Source: Patagioenas fasciata
Lineage: Eukaryota; Chordata; Aves; Columbiformes; Columbidae
Assembly (NCBI RefSeq): GCF_037038585.1
Contig: NC_092523.1
Location: forward strand, 1,803,001 to 1,867,000
Length of the DNA stretch: 64,000 nucleotides
Reading direction: 5' to 3'
Every line of letters starts with the position of its first letter. Within the stretch, counting starts at the first letter, position 1. The notes under the pieces were generated by a model. It ran no database searches and was not told the origin of the DNA. It worked only from the letters and a program-made list of their open reading frames with translations. Positions 1 to 28,782 of this stretch are shown piece after piece. The position numbers and the translations under genes are program-made.

Positions 1-1100
1 CTTATTTATGGAGATCACCTTTAATGCAAATGCCTCCCATGGAAGAGGACGCACCGAAATAAGCAGCTCTGAGCCGGGGCGGCTTTGCGCAGCGCCCTGG
101 TGCTCGCAGAGCCGTGGTGGGGCGCTGGGGCCATGCGGTTGGGAGGCTGGTGCCTGCACCTTGAGGGAGAGCAAAGGCACCGAAATGCCCCCAAAATGGT
201 GCCTCTGCACAGCAAAGGGGCTGGCGAGGGGCCACGGGGTGGGGGGAATGGATGCACACAGGCCGTGTAGCAGCAGTAGGAAACTCAACGAGGAGAAAAA
301 AAGGACACCCCCACTACCTCCCACAGAGCCCCAAATGCATTTTGCAAAATGCTAATATGCAGTCATCCGAGACCTCAGTGGGATGGCTCACCGTGCAATC
401 GGCCCCGGACAAGACACCACAGGGTTTTTGGGTCCCGCAGTGGAGATGAAACGGCAGCTCCCCCTTCCCCAGCTACCCCTGCCCCAGTGGGATAGGGGCC
501 GGGAACGGGTGTCCCTCGTCTCCCCCTGGCGAAGGAAAGCCTCCAATGCCCCGAAACAAAATACACGAGCAAATGGAAAACAAAAAAAAATCAAAACAAA
601 ACACTGTTATCGCCGTCTAATTTAACACTGTTAAAAAACAAGAAGATCAGAGGCCACCCGAGAGCCGCCCCGGGACACCAGACCTCTGATTGCCAGCTGA
701 TTTCCAAAACCTTTCCCGCAGTTGGGCCTTTGCAGTGCTCGTCCTCGCAGCAGAAGTGTTTTATAGATATTTATATATATATATATATATATATTTATAA
801 TATTTAGATACTGTGTATGGTCAGACATCCCAGCTCTACTCGGGTTTTGCGACTTTTCCTTCTTCCGAACCAAACGAGATGCTCGATGACACCCCAACCT
901 TCTCCGCGCCCCCTTGGGAAGAGCAAAATGGTTTTGGCAGCTTCAGCAGTGGAGAAAGCAGTCCCGACACGGAGGCTCTGTGAAGCGAGCGTCGTGGAGA
1001 AACATCTCGCCCTTCTCTCCTCCCCTTTCGTTCGTCCCCTTGCCCCCACCCCACCCCTCCATCCCCCGGCCGCCCGTCCCTGGTGCCACCAGCATGGGCT
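1..1100 (-). other. CYP26B1: CYP26B1 3' UTR (partial; end not identified)
   Basis: Sequence directly downstream of the stop codon, continuing to the window edge. It is AU-rich in its middle (roughly 560-830) and GC-rich near the stop. No canonical AATAAA or ATTAAA is visible on the minus strand here. TATAAA at 765-760 is only a weak variant. Human CYP26B1 has a 3' UTR of a few kilobases, so the true end probably lies beyond position 1. The plus strand holds an octamer ATGCAAAT at 24-31 and a 16-bp palindrome at 337-352. Confidence 0.7.
771..806. repeat. AT dinucleotide microsatellite in the CYP26B1 3' UTR
   Basis: A run of alternating T and A with flanking TTTATA ends, between 767 and about 806. 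It would form an AU-rich hairpin in the transcript. Confidence 0.85.
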
Positions 1101-21480
<20,380 letters not shown>

Positions 21481-21810
21481 TTAAAATAATAAATAACACG
21501 CAGGACGCAAAAGAGGGCAAAAAAGACAAGCAAGGCAGACCCCAAAAAGAAAGGGGGGAGGGAAAATGGGCAGCCAAAACCGCGAGAAAAATCAATAAAA
21601 ATCCCGGAGTGAAAAAAAAATAAAGACCCCAAAAAGTCCCAATGCAGATGCTGTGGCTCGGCTGCACTTTCCAGGCAACGCCACACGCAGCAGAAGGTGG
21701 AAAAAGAAAATAAAGGAAAAATAAAAAAGGAGTGAGATTTTGAAAAAAAAAAATATTTAAAAAATCATCAAATAATTCAGCCACGACCTGGAGAGATGGA
21801 AGAATTAAAT

Positions 21811-21912
21811 AGCTATATATATATGTATCTATGCACACGGAGCGAGACGGATCAGGTTATATCTCTGTCTATATATATATAAATATATCTCTATAAATAT
21901 ATATCTCTATGC
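21811..21912. repeat. TA-rich microsatellites upstream of CYP26B1
   Basis: Two alternating TA runs (about 21813-21826 and 21871-21906) separated by a unique stretch with ATGCACACGGAGCGAG. They contain chance TATA-like strings, so they are not used as promoter evidence. Confidence 0.8.
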
Positions 21913-22059
21913 CGGTGATTTGTTAGCCCCCGGTTTTTCACCAGATTGTTCTGTTGGAGAGGGAGGCAGGGCTGCTGGGCACAGCCCCTCTGGATCTGGA
22001 GTTGGAAGGAGAGAGAGAGGAGAAAAAAAAAAGTAAAAAAATAAGAAATAAGCCCATGT

Positions 22060-22080
22060 GTGTTTATATAGAGGCGGGGA
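22060..22080 (-). promoter_or_regulatory. CYP26B1: Candidate TATA box with adjacent GC box, CYP26B1 upstream
   Basis: On the minus strand CCCCGCCTC is followed directly by TATATAAACA (TATATAA at 22070-22064). Placed about 880 bp upstream of the ATG, it would start transcription near 22037 in a CTCTCTC-rich stretch. Human CYP26B1 has a shorter 5' UTR as I remember it, so a closer TATA-less start is equally possible. Confidence 0.35.
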
Positions 22081-22214
22081 AGCCGGGGCTGGGCCGGCCG
22101 CCAAACGGCTGCTCCCCCCGCACACCCACCCACCCTCTCACTTCAGAGGGCTCCGGGGGAGGCGGGTCCAGCCCGGCGGAGCGTGCGAGCCCTGGCCCGC
22201 CGCCCGCTCCTCGG

Positions 22215-22262
22215 CCTCATCCTCCTCCTCCTCCTCCTCCTCCTTCTTCTTCTTCTTCTCTG
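22215..22262. repeat. (CTC)n/(TTC)n trinucleotide microsatellite
   Basis: About 8 CTC units followed by TTC units. Polypyrimidine on the plus strand. Confidence 0.85.
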
Positions 22263-22344
22263 CCGCCGCCGCCGTCCGAACCTTCGGCCCTGCGGAGAGA
22301 CAACGCGGCTGAGCCCGGCGCCCCCAGCCCCGGCATGATTTGAG

Positions 22345-23275
22345 TGCCCCGACGTGATTTCCCCCTCCTCAAATCACTCCACCGCCAGCAAATATCGCCC
22401 CGCCGCAAATCGCCACCCCCTTGCTTCAAATGACCACCCCCCCCGCCCCGAATCTGTCCGCTCCTCAAATGGCTCGCCTGCCCCAAATCGTCCCCCTACC
22501 CAGATAATATTCCCCGTCCCCAAATCATGCCCCCGCCCCAAATCAAACCCTTCCTCAAATTACCCCCCCTGCCCCAAATCGTCCCGCTCCTCAAATGGCG
22601 CGTCTGCCCCAAATCATCCCCCTGCCCAGATAATCTTCCCCGTCCCCAAATCAAACCCTTCCTCAAATTACCCCCCTGCCCCAAGTCATCCACTCCTCAA
22701 ATCACTCGCCTGCCCCAAATCTTCCCCCCCACCCCAAATCACTCGTCCTGCCCAAATAATCTTCCCCCTCCTCAAATCATCTCCCTGCCCCAAATCACTC
22801 CCTTCCCCAATTTACCCCACTGCCCCAAATCATCTCCCCGTCCTCCTCCTCAAATCATCCTCCTGCCCCAAACCACCACTCCCTTCCTCAAATTATCCCC
22901 CTGCCCCAAATCACTCCCTTCCTCCATTTACCCCACTGCCCCAAATCACTCCCTTCCTCAGCTTCCCCCCCACTGCACCAAATCATGCCCCTCACCTCAA
23001 ATCACTCGCCTGCCCCAAATCATCACCCCACCCCAAATTAATCCCTTCCTCAAATTACCCCCTGCCCCAAATCATGGCCCCTTCCTCAAATCATCTCCCC
23101 ACCACGAAACATTCCCCTCCTCAAATCAACCCCCCCCCCCCAAATCTCCACCCCCCTCCTCGAATTGTTCCCTTGCCACAAATCACCCCTTTCCTCAACT
23201 TAGCCCCCTGCCCCAAGTCATGCCCCCCTCCTCAAATCACTCACCTACCCCAAATCACACCCCCCATATTTAACC
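22345..23275. repeat. C-rich minisatellite array with CCCCAAATC core
   Basis: About 930 bp of CCTCAAATC / CCCCAAATC units separated by 5-15 bp of C-rich spacer. A higher-order copy is visible: the block starting CTCAAATGGCTCGCCTG at 22464 recurs at 22590 with period 126 bp. The long plus-strand open frame across it is rich in P, N, S and Q and is a by-product of the repeat. On the CYP26B1 sense strand the array is G-rich. Confidence 0.9.
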
Positions 23276-24075
23276 ATTAACGATGCCCTCCTTGCAATGA
23301 TTCCCCCCAATCATTTTTCCCCTTGCAATGACTCTCACTCCCCCTTGATTATTCCCACTTGTGACAGCCCCCCCACTATTTAATCCTTAATGATTTCCCC
23401 CTTGTGATGCCCCCCCCCATATTCAATCCTTAATGATTTCCCGTTTGTAATGGTCCCCCAATATTTAACCCCAAATGACTTCCCCCTTGTAATGAATCCT
23501 TCTGCCAGGCTCTAACCCCCCCTTACAACACCCCCACCCCAATATTTAACCCCTAACAATCCCCCCTTTCAACACTTTCTTCCCTGCAAGAGTCACCCCC
23601 AGTGGCTCCCCCCTTGCAATGACTCCACACACACTCTCAAGTTTCACCCCCGATAATTTTCCCTTTTCAGCGATTTACCCCCACCCTAATTTCCCCTGCA
23701 CAATAATTTTCCCCCCACACTAATTTCCCCCAGGCAATCATTCCCCCCCTCCCCAATAATTTACTCCCTCTATTGCTTCTCCCCTTTTATTCCTTGCAAT
23801 GATTTAAACCCCCCCAATGACCGCGGCCCCCACCACCTTTCCCTGCTCACAGCCCCTTGCTCCCCTCCCATTATCTCCCTGCTTGCAACGATTTGCCCCT
23901 TCAGTGATTTACACCCCCAAGCTTTACCCCCTGCAATCTGACCTCTTGCAATGATTCCCCCCCCCCCCTTACAAAGATTCCCCCCATTATTTGCCCACTT
24001 ACATTGATTTCCCCCCTCCAATGACTTGCTCCCAGCGATTTGCCCCTTGCAATGATTTACTCTCTTCACCCACAA
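23276..24075. repeat. Degenerate C-rich array with TTGCAATGATT core
   Basis: About 800 bp of diverged units of the type CCCCTTGCAATGATTTCCC and ATATTTAACCCCTAA. Units vary in length and no clean period is visible. It follows the previous array directly, suggesting a shared origin or shared mutational bias. Confidence 0.8.
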
Positions 24076-24279
24076 TGTTACTTTCAGGTGTACCCCCTAT
24101 TTTATATATATATATATGTATATATTTAGGGGATGGGGGCGGTGTCTGTGACTGTCCTGATCTCCCCCCTTCCCGGTGCTTTCCAGGTCGGGGGGATCAG
24201 GGCTGGGGGGACCCGCGTTTTACGCGACGTGCGTTTCCAACCCAGCCACTGCCTTGCACAGGAGGCTGCAATTCCGCCC

Positions 24280-24395
24280 TCCCAGCCACAGCAGCGATGG
24301 AGGCAAAGGCAGGTATCCGGGCTGCCTGGTTACAGCCAGTTTTGCGAAGCATTTGCTTCAGATTACAGGAAAAACAAAAGTTCATTGAGTTCCCC
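24280..24395. promoter_or_regulatory. Conserved-looking block between repeat arrays
   Basis: Non-repetitive sequence (CTGGTTACAGCCAGTTTTGCG ... TCAGATTACAGGAAAAAC) between two C-rich arrays, ending in AGTTCA-TTG-AGTTCC at 24379-24393, a direct repeat of nuclear-receptor half-sites with 3-bp spacing and one mismatch. Function is speculative. Confidence 0.25.
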
Positions 24396-24739
24396 CCTTC
24401 TCCTTCGCCACCCCCGCCCGCGTCCCCCTTTATCCTCCCCAGCTGGTTTGAGTCTGGTGCCCGGCGGGACTGTGGAGCTCCGAGAGGGGCTGAGGGCTTG
24501 TGAGAGGGTCCCCCTTCCTTTGGGGTGACCCAGGACTGGATCCCCTTTCCTGTGACACCTCCCTCGCCGCCCCAGTGCGGGGATGGACCGGGGGTGCGGG
24601 AATCCCTCTCTCCCCATCTCCCCAGCATCCTTGGGTACCCCCGGGCCAGCTCGGCCCCCTCCATTGCAGCACTCCCGTGTCTCCGGGGGTACAACGCGAG
24701 GCAGGGGGGTCCTCCACCTCCGTGGATTCGCTGCTGACC

Positions 24740-24965
24740 CCCCCTCTCCCCGTGTATCCCGGTGCAGAGACCCCCCCCACACCCACCGCATCCCCGCGTA
24801 TCCCAGCGATCGGAGTTTCCACCACCGCTGCAGCGAACCCCCCCCGGTGCACCCGTGTGCGGGGACACCCCTTCTCCCCCATACACCCCGCTGCAGGGAG
24901 TTCCCCCCGCTTCAGGGAGGCCCCCCCGGTGCATCCCGGTGCAGGAGCCCCCCCCGTTCCCCGGT
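24740..24965. repeat. Short C-rich minisatellite with CCCGGTGCA core
   Basis: Several imperfect copies of a unit containing CCCGTGTATCCCGGTGCAG and poly-C, e.g. at 24749, 24788 and 24928. Confidence 0.65.
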
Positions 24966-25158
24966 GCGGCCCCGCAGCCCCCCCCGCGCCGCCGCCGCGC
25001 TCACTCTTTGCCCTGTCGCCCCACCCGGTGGCGGCCGCTGGCACTGCAGGCGGGGAGCGCAGGTGGCCGCACCGCTCCGCACCCCCCCGCACCCCCCGTC
25101 GCAACGCCCGAGCCCCCCCTCCCTGCAGGGGGCGGCCCGAAGCGCTTCCCAAAAATTC

Positions 25159-25535
25159 CACCTTCCTAAAACACCTTCCCAAAGCACCTTCCTGAAACAT
25201 CCTCCTAAAGCACCTTCCCAAAACACTTTTCCAAAGCACCTTCCCAAAGCATCCTCCTAAAACACCTTTCCAAAGTAACTTCCCCGAGCACCTTCCTAAA
25301 ACACCTTTCCAAATTATCTTCCCAAAGCACCTTCCTAAAGCATCTTCCTAAAATACTTTCCTAAGGCACCTTCCCAAAGCATCCTCCTAAAACAGTTTCC
25401 CGAAGCATCTTCCTAAAACATCTTCCCAAAGCACCTTCCTAAAGCACCTTTCCAAAGCACTTTCCTAAAACACTTTCTCAACACATCTTCCTAAAACACT
25501 TTCCCAAAGAGCCCCCCTAAAGCACCTTCCCAAAG
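25159..25535. repeat. 13-bp minisatellite, 29 units in perfect register
   Basis: Consensus CACCTTCCTAAAG. Counting from 25159 gives exactly 29 consecutive 13-bp units (377 bp) with substitutions but no insertion or deletion. Two alternating unit types, CCTAAAA and CCCAAAG endings, suggest 26-bp duplication steps. Confidence 0.93.
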
Positions 25536-27059
25536 TACCTCACATCACCCCGAATCGCTTCCCCAAACACCTTCCCCCAATTCCTCCTCCCCTGCCTGGT
25601 TGCTACCCTGGGATCCCCCCTCCAGGACCAGCAGCCCCAGTTTGAGCCCTGGATCCCACCGGTCAGCCTGGTAGGGGCTCAGACACCCCCTCAATGGGCT
25701 TGGACACCCCCTGCTAAGCAGAGAAAATGGGGAAGGGGGTCGATCCTCCCCTCGCGCCCCCAGGTCAGTGTGGAAAGGGACACTGTGCATCTCCCACGGT
25801 GACACCGGGCTCAGCATCAGACCTGGGCTGGGACAGAGGCTGAGAGTGACAAAAAGACTTGTAAGAGAAACACATTCACCCCCAACAGCTTCGCTTTGGC
25901 CCCCAACGGCAGCGTCTGCTGCAGAAAACACCCCAGGAACCCCCAAATTGCAGGGCTGACCATAGATGCACCCAGACAAGAGGGAGGCCTTGTCTACCTC
26001 GCTTTCTTAAGGGAAAAATCCATCCCCAAGATGCTTTTGCCCCCCCCACCAAGAACAGAGCTCATGTCCCCAAATGTCCCCCGCAGCCTCCTAAGTGTGT
26101 GAAAATGTCCCCTTAGGGGTCTGTGAGATGGACAGAAATAAACCACCATCATATTTTGCATAAGAATCTGTTTCTTTTCCCTCTGGTGCAAATTCAGAGG
26201 TAAAGGGTAAACGCCTAAATAATAACTTTTTAAGGGTTTATTTATATTTTGTTCAGAATTGCAATAAAGCCACAAGAGTCCAGAGGAGAACCTTATTTCT
26301 TCCAAGTTGAAGGGCAGGGCTGAAACCGGGTCAGCGGGGCGATAGAGCCACTGCCCAGACACTCCCGCCTTTGCCCTGACTTTTCCCACAGGCCGGATCA
26401 TTTTATCATCGCCCTGGAATAAATCCAACAGCATGTTTTTCCTGAGGGGTGGTGGCACCAGCTGGCAGCAGGTTGGGCAAAACGAGCCCCGGGGAGGGTG
26501 TTGGTGGTGGGCGCTGCTCAGTTTTGGGTCTCCCGCACCCTGCGGCTCAATCTCGGTCGGACCCCAGCGTCCCGTTTTCCAACACAAACGGGATCGTGAA
26601 ACTTTCCCGCTTCATCCCACGCCAGGATAAAAACAAACAGGACAATTCGGTGCAAAGAGGGAACCACCTGCCTCGGGGAAAGCTCCCTACGGGTTCCCCA
26701 CTGACTGATGCTGCTCTGCGCCCTAAAGCACCACATTTCTCTCTTTCTCCAAACGGAATGAGTTTTGACTTGCCCGGAGTGGGCGATGCTCTCCCTGCAG
26801 CCTCCAGCGCTGTCAGATTCCGGCTGGAGAGAGCAGCAGAGAGTCCCGGCACTTCAACGCGACGCCGCATGACTTGGATATTCTCATTATTAGCGAAATG
26901 TTGTTCTGCCACTCCGGGTCATGCCCAGGAGGGTTAAGGAGAGGTGCTTGATTTGCTCCCTGCACGCATCGCATCCCCCCCGTGCCTTTCCGTCCCCTCT
27001 CTCACGGCCGCTGCCGTCCCTGGCAGAACGAGCTGCATCCGCGCACGGGGAGGATGCTC

Positions 27060-27650
27060 TGAAATGATCCCGGAGGCTCATCTAGGTAATATTTTATTAT
27101 TCTTTTTTAATTTAATATTTTTAAAAGAAGCAGCTGCTTCAGAAATTGCCTTTTCCTCGCTGTCGAACGCTTGCTCGTGTCCTATCTCCTCTTTTAACAC
27201 ACTATTTCTGTCCATATCTCACCTACCGACAGGGGAATTGGGATGAACTGGAAATGCGGTTGTTTGGGAGTGCAGGTTTTGATTCTCGCATCCCATTCAC
27301 AGCCGGCAGCATCAGGCCGCTCTCACCGCCCACACAGCACGCGATGCTATTTCTATTTGATTATTTTCAATTATAAAGATCAATTTTACCCAAATCACCT
27401 TTAATTTTGGAGCCGGGACTCCCAGCTAACGAACGTTGCTACTTTTTTCACTTGGATGGTGTGTTTTATTTCTTTTGGGCATTAATATTCTCTCCTCTGA
27501 CAATAGTTCTGTAGCTGACTTGGTAGCCTTTTTGGGATGGATCACAATGTACTTTCTAAGCGCTCGACCACCTGTACGGCAAATGAAGGGCACCAGGACG
27601 TATGGAACCTTTACATTTCCAAGCAATCCCACCTCCATCTCCTTTGTAAT
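27060..27650. promoter_or_regulatory. Candidate conserved non-coding element, desert
   Basis: A repeat-free AT-rich block with TAGGTAATATTTTATT, TTGATTATTTTCAATTATAAAGATC and GGGCATTAATATTC. It contains homeodomain-type cores and no coding signal. Judged by composition alone. Confidence 0.3.
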
Positions 27651-27704
27651 TTAACCACTGCCCCTGTTAAGCTATTAACGGGGGGAAAACCCCTGCATTT
27701 ACAG

Positions 27705-27880
27705 TTTAATTTTTGCCACCAAGTCCCCAGTTTGATTTTTGCCACCCGCTCCGCAACGTCATTTTTGCAGCCAAATCTCCCATTTAACGCTCACGACCGC
27801 AGTGCAAAGTGGTTTTTTGCAACCCGTTCATGCCACGCAAACTTTTGCAGCCAAATCTCCAATTGAATTGCTGCTTCTTG
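27705..27880. repeat. Imperfect tandem repeat, TTTTTGC(C/A)(A/G)CC unit
   Basis: The motif recurs at about 27711, 27736, 27762, 27810 and 27840 with roughly 25-bp or doubled spacing. The last copies share TTTTGCAGCCAAATCTCC. Confidence 0.5.
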
Positions 27881-28297
27881 ATCAGTTTCTATGTATTTTC
27901 CCCCCAAGTCCCGGGGTTCCCGGCGGCCGGCGCGTCCTTTTGGAGCAGTTACACCACATCCCCCACCTGGGAATAGGCCCTCACTTTTGGTTTAAGGCTC
28001 TGTTTTGCTATTCTTCCCTTTTTTTTTAAAACCAGGCGCCTTTAAAGCCCTGCAATGACATTTGGAAGTTGTCATCACTGGTTTTTTCACCCCTCAGATG
28101 AAAGCAAACAACAACAAACCCCTTGGGCAGAAGCGGTTCAATAAAAACCGAGGGGAGCGCAAGAAGGGGAGCGAGATGTTTCATGAGCGCTTGGGCACAG
28201 CACTAAAAACCCCGCTCAGCAACCAGCTCCCACCAGGGAAAAATATACGTATATATATATGTATACATTTTTAAAAAAAATCTATATTATTTTGGCC

Positions 28298-28430
28298 ACT
28301 TACCCAACGCCGAAGCCCAAGTTGACTTTGGCCGCCCCAACGCCGCGGGTCCCCCGGCCCGTTCCCCGCGCCAGGGAAACCCGCAGCATTTTATAGCGTG
28401 AAAGCTGGGGTGGTCCCCGCCCACAGGGTG
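28298..28430 (-). promoter_or_regulatory. Candidate promoter plus short first exon with splice donor
   Basis: Reading the minus strand: GC box GGGCGGGG (28422-28415), then 20 bp on TATAAAA (28395-28389), then CpG-rich sequence, then GTTGG followed by the strong donor GTAAGT (28303-28298). A start about 30 nt past the TATA box gives an exon of about 60 nt ending at 28304. The module sits in an isolated CpG-rich patch (about 28310-28560) about 7.2 kb upstream of the CYP26B1 ATG and on the same strand. It could be an alternative CYP26B1 first exon or the start of a non-coding RNA. No transcript evidence. Confidence 0.4.
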
Positions 28431-28654
28431 CTGCTGGAAAATGAGTATTCATAAGCATTTAGGGACGATGACAATGTAAAGCTTCCTCCGGGCTCCCCCG
28501 AGCCCCGGCTGCCGCCCGCCCGCATCGCCGGCCTCGCTCCGGCCTCTCCTCCATCACCCCCCGCACAAAACCCCCAGTTTCCCTTTAAAACGCTCAAATA
28601 GGCTTTCAATTATTGTCCCCCCACTCACATCCCTTCCAGAGGCAGCTCATGGCC

Positions 28655-28782
28655 TTTTTGTTTTATTTTTTCCTTATTTTCTTCTTTTTCTCCTTCCTTT
28701 TCTCCTCCTTTTCCCTCTTACCTTTTCCTTCCTTTTTTCTCTCTTTCCTTCCTTTTTTCCCTTATTTTTTGTTTTTGAAAAG
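28655..28782. repeat. Pyrimidine-rich tract (TTTTCTTCC-type)
   Basis: About 130 bp of T and C with very few purines on the plus strand. Low complexity. Confidence 0.8.

Larger units (their letters stand above)
25571..28280. other. Intergenic, no gene found; AT-rich blocks
   Basis: Unique sequence beyond the minisatellites. 25571-27050 has no clear feature. 27060-27650 is AT-rich, repeat-free and conserved-looking. 27705-27875 holds diverged copies of a TTTTTGCCACC-type unit. Open frames on both strands lack homology that I recognise. Confidence 0.6.

Noticed and set aside
771..806. TATA-like strings in AT microsatellites taken as promoters
   Set aside because: Alternating AT runs give TATA strings trivially and this one lies in the 3' UTR.
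22354..23280. 308-codon plus-strand open frame rich in P, N, S and Q
   Set aside because: It lies wholly in the CAAATC minisatellite. The composition follows the repeat, other frames are also open, and no start context or family is recognisable.
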